A stretch of DNA of 64,000 nucleotides from NCBI GenBank assembly GCA_029781865.1, contig JAKOVW010000053.1, positions 1-64,000 of the forward strand, in the 5' to 3' direction. This DNA is from Bacteroidota bacterium. Lineage in GTDB: Bacteria; Bacteroidota; Bacteroidia; Chitinophagales; Saprospiraceae. The translations under genes were made by a program, and so were the position numbers. The notes under the pieces were generated by a model. It was not told where the DNA came from, ran no database searches, and saw only the letters and a program-made list of their open reading frames with translations. Shown here piece by piece: positions 1 to 8,431 of this stretch. Within the stretch, counting starts at the first letter, position 1. Each line of letters starts with the position of its first letter.

Positions 1-143
1 CAATCCCATTTCTATACTAAAATGAAATTAGTTTCCTCATAAGACAAGGAATGACGTGTCTTTTTTTATTAGTGGGAATCCTAACATCATGAACTCATCC
101 GAAAAATCTTATCAATGCCGTTTTTTATACTAAAATGCAGTCA

Positions 144-283
144 GATTCCTCGCTACGCTCGGAATGACTTGTCATTTTTTTCGGGGGAGAGAGATAAGGT
201 AAGGAATCGCTATGGCGATTCCTTACCTGATCTCTCCTTTCTATTTAGTGGAATACTGTCATTCCGAGTGCCAGCGAGGAATC
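144..283. repeat. REP/BIME-like nested palindrome, copy A
   Basis: The outer arms are inverted copies of the REP-like core: one at 144-168 in gattcctcgct...cggaatgac orientation, the other at 258-283 in gtcattccgag...gaggaatc orientation. Inside lies a long hairpin at 186-237 with near-perfect arms of about 23 bp (186-210 and 215-237) and a 4-nt loop. The design resembles bacterial interspersed mosaic elements or MITEs. Whether it is mobile is not shown. Confidence 0.75.
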
Positions 284-429
284 TTGTCAATCCCATTTCT
301 ATACTAAAATGAAGTTAGTTTCCTCATAAGACAAGGAATGATTGTCTTTTTTTATTAGTGAGAATCCTAACATCATGAACTCATCCGGAGAATCTTATCA
401 ATGCTGTTTTTTATACTAAAATGCAGTCA

Positions 430-565
430 GATTCCTCGCTACGCTCGGAATGACGTGTCTTTTTTAGGGGATAGAGGTAAGGGAAGGAATCGTCTAGCGA
501 TTCCTTCCCTTACCCCTCATTTCTATTTATTGGAATACTGTCTTTCCGAGTGCCAGCGCAGAATC
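430..565. repeat. REP/BIME-like nested palindrome, copy B
   Basis: This second copy has the same organisation as 144-283. The outer core is at 430-454 and the inverted core at 540-565. The internal hairpin spans 474-518 (arms about 474-492 and 498-518, 5-nt loop, small bulge). The stem sequence differs from copy A, but pairing is retained on both sides. Confidence 0.75.
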
Positions 566-655
566 CTTAAATAAATACGCAGAAACTTTCAATAAATCGA
601 TTCCTTCATTCAATAATTTTAAATCCGTATTTGATACAACTCATTGACATCGATT

Positions 656-663
656 TAAATTTG
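656..663 (+). promoter_or_regulatory. Possible -7 promoter element of the GIY-YIG gene
   Basis: TAaaTTTG matches the Bacteroidota -7 consensus TAnnTTTG. It lies only 4 nt before the ATG at 668, so the transcript would be nearly leaderless if this element is used. No clear -33 TTG sits at the usual distance. Confidence 0.35.
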
Positions 664-667
664 ATTT

Positions 668-973
668 ATGAAAATACGCCTTTATTATACTTATATTTTA
701 TCAAATTTTAACCACAAAGTACTTTACATTGGTGTGACTAACGATCTCATCCGAAGGGTGACAGAACATAAGAATAAAGCTACAAAAGGGTTTACTTCTA
801 AATATAATGTGGATAAACTGGTTTATTATGAAATATTCGATTTTGTTGAGCTTGCTATTTCTCGCGAAAAGCAATTAAAGGCTTATTCAAGAATTAAAAA
901 GGATGCTTTGATCTCAGGGTTTAATTCAAATTGGATTGAGTTATATTCAAATGGATCGATATTACATCCCTGA
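668..973 (+). CDS. GIY-YIG domain nuclease-like protein (UPF0213/YhbQ type)
   Basis: This 101-residue protein is essentially one GIY-YIG domain. The first motif is degenerate (YTYIL, residues 7-11) and is followed by LYIG (19-22), the TNDLIRR segment with the expected catalytic Arg (R29/R30), an H34-containing helix, and the YYEIF...EREK-like segment that supplies the metal-binding Glu. Stand-alone proteins of this size are common in Bacteroidota; they are predicted DNA-processing enzymes of unproven cellular role. The gene stands alone and lies immediately downstream of the REP-like palindromes at 144-565, which makes a link with those repeats worth considering, though this is inference. The family call is firm; enzymatic activity is not established. 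Confidence 0.85.
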   Translation: MKIRLYYTYILSNFNHKVLYIGVTNDLIRRVTEHKNKATKGFTSKYNVDKLVYYEIFDFVELAISREKQLKAYSRIKKDALISGFNSNWIELYSNGSILHP

Positions 974-1092
974 GTTACAATGGAACTAAATTACATTAAA
1001 TCCCATTATTAAACTCCCGTACTTTACAACTGGGCAATTAGATAATGCAATCTGTTGTAGGTGTAAAATTCGGAATTGACATAAATTTTCCT

Positions 1093-1100
1093 TACTTTTG
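1093..1100 (+). promoter_or_regulatory. -7 promoter element (TAnnTTTG) of the YkuK-like gene
   Basis: TAcTTTTG lies 25 nt before the ATG at 1126. A ttgac sits upstream at 1076-1080, but the spacing of about 14 nt is shorter than usual for a -33 element. The position of this element favours the internal ATG at 1126 over the upstream in-frame ATG at 1045. Confidence 0.5.
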
Positions 1101-1125
1101 TTTAAGAGGCATAAATCAATTTCAA

Positions 1126-1596
1126 ATGAGCTGGAGACGATTAAATGGCGAACCCATTACAGAACCACTGGCGACAGCAGTCGAAAAGACCATTATCCGC
1201 GAGCAGGAAGCCGGTTACAAGTTAAAATTATGTATTGGCACTGATAGTCAGATGAGAGGCGATCACGTCGATTTTGCAACCGTCATTGTATTTTTAAGAG
1301 AAGGCCGGGGAGGATTTATGTTCATTCACCATAGCAGCAATCCGACTGAAATGAAATTAAAAGAACGGATGATTACCGAAGTCGCCAAATCCATTGATAT
1401 TGCCTATCAGCTTTGCGATATTCTGGAGAAGTATCATTTGGAACTGGAAGTTCATGCTGACATTAACACAGATCCTAATTTCAAGTCGAATACTGCATTA
1501 AAAGAAGCCATGGGTTATATTTTATCCATGGGATTTATTTTCAAAGCTAAACCGGATGCATTTGCATCATCCTACTGCGCAGATAAAGTGGTGTAA
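1126..1596 (+). CDS. YkuK-family (DUF458) RNase H-fold protein
   Basis: The frame is open from 1045, but homologous sequence begins at MSWRRLNGEPI. A TAnnTTTG promoter element lies at 1093-1100, so I place the start at 1126 (156 residues). The core has the RNase H-like pattern of the DUF458/YkuK family: a first beta strand with the acidic motif IGTDSQ, a hairpin ending in ATVIVFLREG, a long helix (KERMITEVAKSIDIAYQL), then a strand with LEVHADINTDPN that supplies further acidic residues. The biochemical role of the family is unknown; a nuclease-like fold is inferred from sequence. It is transcribed alone, towards the terminator at 1806-1831. Confidence 0.75.
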   Translation: MSWRRLNGEPITEPLATAVEKTIIREQEAGYKLKLCIGTDSQMRGDHVDFATVIVFLREGRGGFMFIHHSSNPTEMKLKERMITEVAKSIDIAYQLCDILEKYHLELEVHADINTDPNFKSNTALKEAMGYILSMGFIFKAKPDAFASSYCADKVV

Positions 1597-1707
1597 GATA
1601 GTAATTGAAATTTGATGATTGGAATACTCAATTGAATCGCTTTCAAGACCCGATCATCTTTACTATTTAAGGAATGCATAAGCGATCATTCTACCGGATT
1701 ATCTAAA

Positions 1708-1797
1708 AATCTGTGCAATCTACATAATCTGTGTAATCTGCGTAATCTGCGTAATCTGCGTAATCTGCGTAATCTGTGTAATCTGCGTAATCTGCGT
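1708..1797. repeat. 9-bp tandem repeat, 10 units (aatctgcgt)
   Basis: Ten consecutive 9-bp units are seen, mostly aatctgcgt with aatctgtgt, aatctgtgc and aatctacat variants, concentrated at the left end. The array lies in the 377-bp gap between convergent genes, just before the bidirectional terminator. No reading frame or promoter is apparent in it. Confidence 0.9.
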
Positions 1798-1805
1798 AAA
1801 AGAAA

Positions 1806-1831
1806 AGCCGGCCTCCCGAAGGAAACCGGCT
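1806..1831. terminator. Bidirectional hairpin terminator
   Basis: AGCCGG (1806-1811) pairs with CCGGCT (1826-1831). A T-run follows on the + side (1839-1843) and an A-rich tract precedes the stem, which becomes a T-run on the - strand. It sits between the convergent YkuK-like gene and the T9SS cargo gene and can serve both. Confidence 0.75.
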
Positions 1832-1973
1832 CATTCTGTTTTTGGGATTACATCTTATCTACTACTTTCTCTTTTGAACGGAAAGTGAATTTTGTTATAT
1901 ATCTTTTTTAAAGGTTGCTAATTGAAACTGTTTTCAACTCTTGCTATTTGAATTGCAATGCTAAATTAAATAT

Positions 1974-3188
1974 CTATTGTTTGATAAAATTTAATTTTTC
2001 CAGGGATTGATTGCCTGAATAGACTTCCAGAAAATACATGCCTTTAGCCATGCCGGAAACCTCCATCAGAAAATCTTTAGCAGACTTATCTGAAACAAAA
2101 TCCGATTTCAGAATTTGTTTTCCAAACAGGTCGTAGATGCTTATTTCTATATCTCCGTAATTTGAATCAGTTTCATTGTGTATGATAATAAAATCACTGG
2201 CAGGATTGGGTAGCAGAGAAAATTTCGAATTCGCTGCAATACCATTCTGCTGCCTGATTGAAATAATTTTAGAATAGACAAACGAACCATCTCGCTCGAT
2301 CATCTTGAGGCGATACAAGCTAAGCAGTGCAGGTTTACTATCGAGAAAACTATATTCATGAATTTCATTTCCTGCATTTCCTTTTACTGGTTCGATACGG
2401 CCTAAATTGAAAAACTGACTCTTATTGGCTTGTGCGGATTCGAGTTCAAAATGAGAGAACAGATCATCAGCTACGGCAATCCATTTCAATAGATTTCCTT
2501 GCTTGGTAGCTTCACCGGAAAATTCGAGAAGTTTGACCGGCAAAACGGTGCCGCAAATTACAATTGTGCCATTCCCGTTAGGGCCGTCATTTATCGAACG
2601 GAATAAATCTCCCGAGCAGGCAGAATTGGTCCAGGCTCCGGTTGTGCCATCACCGGTAACGGTTACTTTCGGTACAAATGCCGTTGGCTGCGAATTCGCA
2701 CAATCGACCTTTATGATAAAACAAAATGGATCTAAATCTGGGAAAGTGGCTTTCGGAGTACCCAGTCCATTATCGCCATAGTTATTCTTAGGATTATAAT
2801 CTCCTTCATCTACATAAAATCCGGGCCCCGGAAGGTTATGAACTTTAGCGGTAGTTGAATCAATAAAGGTCCAAAACCGATTTCCGTGCTGGGTGGGCTG
2901 AGAACCGGTAGGTCCCTCCATCACTATAGCCCCTTTGGGCAGATCATCCCAGCTTATAAAAATGCCATGCACCCAATTGGTGCTGAGTTCTGTAAATTTT
3001 TGGAGTGTAAAACAGTAATTTATGGTGATTTTACCTGTAGCCGGATCCGCATATGTCCCTGCCCCTCCATCAGAAGTAAAGCCGGAAAGGGTGATAATTC
3101 CGGATGCGCATTGGCCCAACAGTTTATTATCCTGTATAAGAAAAATATCCAGCAGAACCAGCAAAATCAGAAAGCGGGCAGATTGCAT
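1974..3188 (-). CDS. T9SS type A sorting domain-containing secreted protein
   Basis: This is a secreted protein of about 404 residues. The open frame extends two codons upstream to a TTG at 3194, but the ATG at 3188 gives a good signal peptide (MQSARFLILLVLLDIFLIQ). Residues 25-215 form a Cys-containing domain of unknown function; a phrase such as GIFISWDDLPKGAIVMEGP suggests a beta-sandwich. Residues 220-310 resemble the beta-rich linker LLEFSGEATKQGNLLKWI common in Bacteroidota exoproteins. The last 80 residues (LLPNPASDFIIIHN...YDLFGKQIL...GMYFLEVYSG) are a T9SS type A C-terminal domain, which targets the protein across the outer membrane. The substrate is unknown. Transcription appears monocistronic. 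Confidence 0.8.
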   Translation of the reverse strand: MQSARFLILLVLLDIFLIQDNKLLGQCASGIITLSGFTSDGGAGTYADPATGKITINYCFTLQKFTELSTNWVHGIFISWDDLPKGAIVMEGPTGSQPTQHGNRFWTFIDSTTAKVHNLPGPGFYVDEGDYNPKNNYGDNGLGTPKATFPDLDPFCFIIKVDCANSQPTAFVPKVTVTGDGTTGAWTNSACSGDLFRSINDGPNGNGTIVICGTVLPVKLLEFSGEATKQGNLLKWIAVADDLFSHFELESAQANKSQFFNLGRIEPVKGNAGNEIHEYSFLDSKPALLSLYRLKMIERDGSFVYSKIISIRQQNGIAANSKFSLLPNPASDFIIIHNETDSNYGDIEISIYDLFGKQILKSDFVSDKSAKDFLMEVSGMAKGMYFLEVYSGNQSLEKLNFIKQ

Positions 3189-3262
3189 AGGCAATTGAAC
3201 TTACTTCTGTTTATAAGCATCTCGTCAAGAGATCAAAAAATATGCCAAAGGCATTGTCACTA

Positions 3263-3270
3263 CAAATATA
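3263..3270 (-). promoter_or_regulatory. -7 promoter element (TATATTTG)
   Basis: On the - strand this reads TATATTTG, a full match to TAnnTTTG, about 75 nt upstream of the ATG at 3188. No convincing -33 TTG was found. Confidence 0.45.
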
Positions 3271-3485
3271 TGTAAAATAATCATAAGATGTTCATATTTG
3301 ATATTCTTCACTTTATATTAATAAATGGAAGCCATACCTGCCTGAATGATGGCTTGCTTAAACCGTCCTATTTCTAGTCCATGCTTTAAGCGATTGATCA
3401 ATAACGCCAATACCCAACTTGCCTTCCCCCTATTACCCTGCCTGCCTAAGTGCCTAATCCCTTAAACTGGCCTCATTTTTGATGG

Positions 3486-4013
3486 ATGTTATCAAATTTT
3501 TTGCTTGTTTTGAATCCTCCGTTTATCCAAATATTCGTCACAGGTGGCACTTTTGACAAAGAATACAATTTTGTCACGGGCCAGCTGTATTTCAAGGATA
3601 CACATCTGAATGAAATGATGGAGCGCGGGCGCTGCACGCTGAACATCGATATCAAGACACTAATGATGGTGGATAGCCTGGAGATGTCCGAAGAAGACCG
3701 TGAAATCATTATTCACAATTGCAGAAAAAGTAACTCTAATCATATTCTAATTACCCATGGTACAGACACCATGCACCTCACAGCAAAAGCATTGGCAGAA
3801 AGCAGTCTTAAGGATAAAACAATAGTTATTACCGGAGCCATGATTCCCTATGCCTTTGGCAATTCATCTGATGGGTTTTTCAACCTCGGCAGCGCTATGG
3901 CTTTTGTACAGACTTTGACATCTGGTGTGTATATCGCAATGAACGGGAGATATTTTGCCTGGAACAAAGTCAAAAAAAATACGGCCACGGGTTTTTTTGA
4001 ACCTGTTGAATGA
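3486..4013 (+). CDS. Asparaginase-like protein, N-terminal domain only
   Basis: This protein of up to 175 residues carries both hallmark motifs of the type I/II L-asparaginase N-terminal domain: TGGTFD with the nucleophilic Thr near residue 20, and THGTDTM near residues 90-96. Conserved ITGAMIPY and VYIAMNGR segments follow. Classical asparaginases are about 330 residues with a second domain; here the protein stops at FFEPVE. No remnant of the C-terminal domain follows the TGA, so this looks like the short single-domain family seen in Bacteroidota rather than a broken gene. The N-terminus is uncertain: the ATG at 3486 is the only ATG, but a TTG at 3510 lies closer to the conserved core. Asparaginase activity of such short forms is not assured. 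Confidence 0.75.
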   Translation: MLSNFLLVLNPPFIQIFVTGGTFDKEYNFVTGQLYFKDTHLNEMMERGRCTLNIDIKTLMMVDSLEMSEEDREIIIHNCRKSNSNHILITHGTDTMHLTAKALAESSLKDKTIVITGAMIPYAFGNSSDGFFNLGSAMAFVQTLTSGVYIAMNGRYFAWNKVKKNTATGFFEPVE

Positions 4014-4080
4014 GAACTTAAGTAACGCAACTGATTGGTCATGAATACCTTTAACACAAGCCATTTACCAGAATTTCATT

Positions 4081-4088
4081 TACATTTG
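4081..4088 (+). promoter_or_regulatory. -7 promoter element (TACATTTG) of the OmpA-family gene
   Basis: TAcaTTTG is a full match to the Bacteroidota -7 consensus, 19 nt before the ATG at 4108. This is the usual spacing for a short leader. Confidence 0.55.
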
Positions 4089-4107
4089 CATAATAAATCA
4101 AATTGAT

Positions 4108-5637
4108 ATGAAACATCTTTATGTTGCATTTATCATTTTAATGCTTTTTGTAAGAACTGAACTGAACGCCCAATACGGTGACTTCAAACAGGGTTTACTG
4201 ATACGCAAAACATTTTACGATTACAATACGATTCGCAATAAAGATGCTGCCGCAGTTATTGATTTTCAGAATGGATTTGAGATAGCATACCTGAGAAATT
4301 TATCCCAGAATATTTCCGTGATTCTCCCTTTCGGAGCCGGAATATTCAGGCAGAAAGACAATGATGCCCTGAAAACTGCATTTTACTCCGTTGGCTTGCA
4401 GGGTCAATTGCATCTGTTTAAAACCAACCGCTGGGCTAATCCTTTCTTCACTTCCGGAATCCAGGCAGTTTTTCCAAAAGGAAAGGATTTGGCACTCGAA
4501 TTACCCCTAGGACTGGGTATCCAGTTTATGGTTCATCCCCAGGTTTATCTGCACTGGCAGTCTGATTACAGATTGAGCATTTCCAATTGGGAAGATCATC
4601 TGCAACATCATCTAGGATTTGTATATCTCTTTGGCAACATTAAAAATAAAAAAGACACCACCGCTTCAGCCGTCAAACCGGATTCAGACAAAGACGGAAT
4701 CATCGATGAACTCGATTTATGCCCAAACACACCGGGTCTTGCCAAGTTTGCAGGATGCCCGGATACCGATGGTGATGGCGTGGAAGATGCAAAAGATAAA
4801 TGTCCTGAAATAAAAGGTAAAATTGAATTTAACGGTTGCCCGGATACGGATGAAGATGGCGTAGCAGATAATGAAGACCAATGTCCGAATATAAAGGGTA
4901 CCGCAGCAAACAAAGGTTGTCCGGATGCAGATACGGATGGTGATGGCGTAGCAGATAAAGACGATCGTTGCCCGGATAAATCAGGAACCAAAGAAATGAG
5001 CGGATGTCCTGATTCTGATGGTGATGGCATTTCTGATGCCGACGATAAATGTCCCAATGTGCCCGGTTTGAAATCGAATTCCGGTTGTCCAGAGCCTACT
5101 AAAAAAGATAGCGACAATGATGGAATTACCGACGACAAAGATGAATGTCCTTTTACTGCCGGATTGGCAACAATGAATGGTTGCCCGGATACGGATGGTG
5201 ACGGAGTGATGGATAAAATTGACAATTGCCCTACAGCTCCCGGACCAGCCAGCAATAAAGGTTGTCCCGTAATTGAAAAAGCAGACCGGGAAACACTTGA
5301 TTTTGCTATGCGTGCTGTCCAGTTTGACCTTGGCAGAGCTACTCTTAAAGCTGAATCATTCAACATTCTCGATAAAGTGGCTAAAATCATGAAAAAATAC
5401 CCGGATTATAACTTGTCTATAGGTGGACACACCGACAATACCGGTTCAGCTAAATTTAACCTTGACTTATCGGAAAGAAGGGCCAAAGTATGCTACGAAT
5501 ACTTGATTTCACAGGGAGTTCCCGTATCCAAATTGAGTTATGCAGGCTATGGTGCGAGCAAACCAATTTCCAGCAATTCCAATGAAACCGGTCGTTTCCT
5601 GAATCGCAGAGTTGAATTCAATTTAGTACCGAGATAA
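4108..5637 (+). CDS. OmpA family protein with thrombospondin type 3 repeats
   Basis: This 509-residue outer-membrane protein has four parts. Residues 1-22 are a signal peptide ending in LNAQ. Residues 23-180 are beta-rich and resemble an OmpA-type membrane barrel (YGDFKQGLLIRKTFYDY, GLGIQFMVHP). Residues 192-390 hold about seven calcium-binding TSP3 repeats of the form DTDGDGV.D..D.CP...G...GCP. Residues 397-509 are an OmpA-like peptidoglycan-binding domain with GGHTDNTG, NLDLSERRAKVC, GYGASKP and NRRVEF. The protein probably links the outer membrane to the cell wall, with the TSP3 rod as a Ca-dependent spacer. The long antisense frame over the TSP3 region comes from the repetitive codon pattern and is not a gene. 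Confidence 0.92.
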   Translation: MKHLYVAFIILMLFVRTELNAQYGDFKQGLLIRKTFYDYNTIRNKDAAAVIDFQNGFEIAYLRNLSQNISVILPFGAGIFRQKDNDALKTAFYSVGLQGQLHLFKTNRWANPFFTSGIQAVFPKGKDLALELPLGLGIQFMVHPQVYLHWQSDYRLSISNWEDHLQHHLGFVYLFGNIKNKKDTTASAVKPDSDKDGIIDELDLCPNTPGLAKFAGCPDTDGDGVEDAKDKCPEIKGKIEFNGCPDTDEDGVADNEDQCPNIKGTAANKGCPDADTDGDGVADKDDRCPDKSGTKEMSGCPDSDGDGISDADDKCPNVPGLKSNSGCPEPTKKDSDNDGITDDKDECPFTAGLATMNGCPDTDGDGVMDKIDNCPTAPGPASNKGCPVIEKADRETLDFAMRAVQFDLGRATLKAESFNILDKVAKIMKKYPDYNLSIGGHTDNTGSAKFNLDLSERRAKVCYEYLISQGVPVSKLSYAGYGASKPISSNSNETGRFLNRRVEFNLVPR

Positions 5638-5761
5638 GTTTACGCTTAAATGCGTTTTGGTGATAACCGCCGGCGAGTTGCACCGTTGGAACCCTATTAT
5701 TTCTATCGGATTTGGCCAGCTTAAGTATAGGCCGAAAACTAAGAACTGCCAACTTCCTTCT

Positions 5762-5769
5762 TATATTTG
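5762..5769 (+). promoter_or_regulatory. -7 promoter element (TATATTTG) of the efp-acc cluster
   Basis: TAtaTTTG lies 21 nt before the efp ATG at 5791. It is the only good promoter element in front of the closely packed efp-accB-accC group. Confidence 0.6.
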
Positions 5770-5790
5770 CGCCTGTTTTAAAAAAAGCTT

Positions 5791-6357
5791 ATGGTTACTA
5801 CTTCTGATATAAGAAACGGTTTATGTATAAATTATAATAACGATATTTACGTGGTTGTTGAATTTCAGCACGTTAAGCCGGGAAAAGGAAATGCCTTTGT
5901 AAGGACTAAACTCAAAAGTATGACTTCTGGTAAAGTCGTAGAAAACACGTTTGTAGCAGGTCATACTCTCGATGATGTGCGCGTAGAAAGGCGAAAAATG
6001 CAGTACCTTTATAAAGATGATTCCGGTTTTCATTTCATGAATTCAGAAACCTTCGACCAGGGGGTCATTGATGAAAAATTGATTGAAAATGGCGAATTTT
6101 TGAAAGATGGTATGGAAGTGGAGGTATTGTATCATGCAGAGAAAGAAATTCCATTGACCGTAGATCTGCCGCCACATGTAGTTATGGCGGTTACATTTAC
6201 AGAGCCGGGGGTGCGGGGTAATACGGCAACAAATGCCCAGAAAATGGCAACTTTGGAATCAGGAGCACAAATTAAAGTGCCTTTGTTTATAGAGGAAGGA
6301 GATCTGCTCAAAGTGGATACCAGAACCAAAGAATATCTCGAACGCGTAAAACAATAG
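5791..6357 (+). CDS. efp: Elongation factor P
   Basis: At 188 residues this is the full length of EF-P, the translation factor that relieves ribosome stalling at polyproline stretches. The N-terminal KOW-like domain contains [16 protein letters not shown]32 sits at the tip position modified in other EF-Ps. The central and C-terminal OB domains follow ([59 protein letters not shown]). The downstream accB starts 5 nt after the stop, so the three genes probably share a transcript, an arrangement of efp with acc genes that is common in bacteria. No modification enzyme gene is seen nearby. Confidence 0.97.
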   Translation: MVTTSDIRNGLCINYNNDIYVVVEFQHVKPGKGNAFVRTKLKSMTSGKVVENTFVAGHTLDDVRVERRKMQYLYKDDSGFHFMNSETFDQGVIDEKLIENGEFLKDGMEVEVLYHAEKEIPLTVDLPPHVVMAVTFTEPGVRGNTATNAQKMATLESGAQIKVPLFIEEGDLLKVDTRTKEYLERVKQ

Positions 6358-6361
6358 AAAA

Positions 6362-6862
6362 ATGAACTTTAAGGAAATCCAGGAACTCATCCGCATAGTC
6401 AGTAAATCTGATTTGGCTGAATTCAAAATGAAGGAAGCTGATTTCGAAATTTCTATAAAAACGGGCAAATCCTTAGTCAGCCCACCGGTAGTTCCGACTA
6501 TTGTGCCACCTGTGATTCCGGCCATTATGCCACCTACTCCGATGATTTCAAAATCTTCGGGAGAAATGGAAGAACAGAGCGCTCCTAAAAAAGCGGAAGC
6601 AGCGGATACCGATTCAGGCAAAAAACTTCTCGAAATAAAATCACCAATGGTTGGAACCTTCTACAGGGCTCCCGGCCCTGACAAACCTCAGTTTGTAAAA
6701 ATAGGTGACAAAGTGGAAGCAGGCTCTACTGTGTGCATCATTGAAGCAATGAAACTATTCAACGAAATTGAGAGTGAGGTTAAAGGAACGATTGTGAAAG
6801 TTATGGTTGAAGACGCATCACCGGTTGAATACGACCAGGTTTTATTTTTAGTTGAACCTTAA
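6362..6862 (+). CDS. accB: Acetyl-CoA carboxylase biotin carboxyl carrier protein
   Basis: This 166-residue carrier protein begins with a helical segment ([20 protein letters not shown]). A Pro/Val/Met-rich flexible linker follows at about residues 40-80 ([18 protein letters not shown]). The C-terminal biotinyl domain (residues 89-166) contains [10 protein letters not shown], with K131 as the biotinylated lysine, and the characteristic [11 protein letters not shown]. It carries CO2 between biotin carboxylase and carboxyltransferase in malonyl-CoA synthesis. It is translationally close to efp (5-nt gap) and accC (13-nt gap). The carboxyltransferase genes accA and accD are not in this window. 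Confidence 0.96.
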   Translation: MNFKEIQELIRIVSKSDLAEFKMKEADFEISIKTGKSLVSPPVVPTIVPPVIPAIMPPTPMISKSSGEMEEQSAPKKAEAADTDSGKKLLEIKSPMVGTFYRAPGPDKPQFVKIGDKVEAGSTVCIIEAMKLFNEIESEVKGTIVKVMVEDASPVEYDQVLFLVEP

Positions 6863-6874
6863 TCCGATTTCTAC

Positions 6875-8221
6875 ATGTTTAATAAAATCCTGATTGCGAA
6901 TCGCGGTGAAATCGCATTGAGAATTATTCGTACAGCCCGTGAAATGGGCATAAAAACAGTAGCCATTTACTCCACTGCGGATCGCGAAAGTTTACATGTT
7001 CGATTTGCTGATGAAGCGGTTTGCATTGGCCCTCCGGCATCTTCTCAAAGCTACCTGAATATTCCGAAGATAATGGCTGCGGTAGAAATTACGAATGCAG
7101 ATGCCATACATCCGGGTTATGGGTTTTTAGCTGAGAATGCTGAATTTGCAGAAATCTGTCACCAATACGGTATCAAGTTTATTGGCCCCACTCCGGATCA
7201 GATCCGCAAAATGGGTGATAAAATCACTGCGAAAGAAACCATGATCAAGGCCGGCGTTCCCGTGGTACCCGGTTCAGGAGGTTTACTGAAAGACGTCGCT
7301 CACGGAAAAAGAACGGCTTCAGATATTGGCTACCCGGTGATACTCAAAGCAACTGCCGGCGGTGGTGGACGTGGTATGCGCATCGTATGGAAGGAATCCG
7401 AATTTGAATCGATGTGGGATATTGCCCGACAGGAAGCCAAGGCGGCTTTTGCCAATGACGGCATTTATGTAGAAAAATATATTGAAGAACCAAGACACAT
7501 AGAATTTCAGATTGTCGGAGATCAGCATGGAAAAGTAGCACACTTGTCGGAGCGCGACTGTTCAATTCAAAGAAGACATCAGAAACTGGTTGAAGAAAGT
7601 CCTTCTCCTTTCATGACTTCAGAGCTTCGGGAATTGATGGGTGAAGCTGCCATTAAAGCAGGAAAAGCAATTGATTACGAAGGATTAGGTACTATTGAAT
7701 TCCTGGTGGATAAATACAGGAATTTTTATTTCATGGAAATGAATACCCGAATTCAGGTTGAGCATCCGGTAACGGAAGAAGTGATCGACCATGATTTGGT
7801 GAAAGAACAAATCAAAGTTGCTGCCGGTATCCCGATTACCGGGAAAAATTATTTTCCGGTTATGCATGCCATTGAAGTGCGGATTAATGCAGAAGATCCA
7901 TACATGGACTTCCGCCCGAATCCGGGAAAAATCACTTCACTGCATACGTCAAAAGGACATGGAGTGCGCGTGGATACACATGTGTATTCCGGATATACCG
8001 TCCCGCCTTATTATGATTCTATGATTGCAAAATTAATTTGCAAAGCGCAAACCCGCGAAGACTGCATTACAAAAGTCGAACGCGCATTAGATGAATTCAT
8101 CATTGAAGGAATTAAAACAACGATCCCCTTTCATCAGCAACTTATGCGCAATGCCGATTTTCGTGCAGGAAATTTCCATACCGGCTTCCTGAATACCTTT
8201 AAACTTGAACCACAGAAATAA
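6875..8221 (+). CDS. accC: Acetyl-CoA carboxylase biotin carboxylase subunit
   Basis: At 448 residues the protein has the normal length for AccC. The N-terminal preATP-grasp domain opens with [19 protein letters not shown]. The ATP-grasp domain contains [12 protein letters not shown], the glycine-rich lid, and the metal-binding and catalytic segment [17 protein letters not shown]. The C-terminal biotin carboxylase domain contains EVRINAEDP and YDSMIAKLI. It carboxylates the biotin on AccB using ATP and bicarbonate. It is the last gene of the efp-accB-accC group, and the ABC exporter follows after 210 nt with its own probable promoter. Confidence 0.97.
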   Translation: MFNKILIANRGEIALRIIRTAREMGIKTVAIYSTADRESLHVRFADEAVCIGPPASSQSYLNIPKIMAAVEITNADAIHPGYGFLAENAEFAEICHQYGIKFIGPTPDQIRKMGDKITAKETMIKAGVPVVPGSGGLLKDVAHGKRTASDIGYPVILKATAGGGGRGMRIVWKESEFESMWDIARQEAKAAFANDGIYVEKYIEEPRHIEFQIVGDQHGKVAHLSERDCSIQRRHQKLVEESPSPFMTSELRELMGEAAIKAGKAIDYEGLGTIEFLVDKYRNFYFMEMNTRIQVEHPVTEEVIDHDLVKEQIKVAAGIPITGKNYFPVMHAIEVRINAEDPYMDFRPNPGKITSLHTSKGHGVRVDTHVYSGYTVPPYYDSMIAKLICKAQTREDCITKVERALDEFIIEGIKTTIPFHQQLMRNADFRAGNFHTGFLNTFKLEPQK

Positions 8222-8396
8222 TCTCGTTACCGTAAACGCATAAAACGCAAAGAAGCGAGACTATCGCAAAGAGCGCCTAAATGAATACGACATAAGAATA
8301 GGTAAGTTTTACATCGGCGCTTCAATCCGGCTTCTTTTAGTTGCTTGCAATTATTCGTTTGATCCGGTTTTTGAAAATACGTCCGGGGCGAAAATA

Positions 8397-8424
8397 TTGA
8401 ATCAAGAAATCCAAACTATATTCG
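8397..8424 (+). promoter_or_regulatory. Probable promoter (TTG-N17-TATATTCG) of the ABC exporter gene
   Basis: A TTG at 8397-8399 and TATATTCG at 8417-8424 (one mismatch to TAnnTTTG) are separated by 17 nt, within the Bacteroidota range. They lie just ahead of the GTG start at 8432. Confidence 0.45.
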
Positions 8425-8431
8425 TCAATAC

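Larger units (their letters stand above)
1..568. repeat. Tandem pair of ~287-bp repeat units
   Basis: Two consecutive units (about 1-287 and 288-568) start with the same caatcccatttctatact sequence and stay collinear, with scattered substitutions. Each contains copies, in both orientations, of a core reading cattccgag...gaggaatc. The short reading frames across this stretch are translations of the repeat and are not genes. No promoter or coding signal is visible before position 640. Confidence 0.85.

Noticed and set aside
115-312. Open frame in the left-end repeats
   Set aside because: It lies within the repeat units and covers the inner palindrome; there is no coding evidence.
4014-4107. 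Frameshifted C-terminal domain of the asparaginase-like protein
   Set aside because: The sequence after the stop is short, contains the promoter of the next gene and has no asparaginase C-terminal motif in any frame.
4608-5390. 260-residue antisense frame over the OmpA/TSP3 gene
   Set aside because: It is produced by the regular codon pattern of the Asp/Gly-rich TSP3 repeats on the other strand. No signal peptide, promoter or family was seen.
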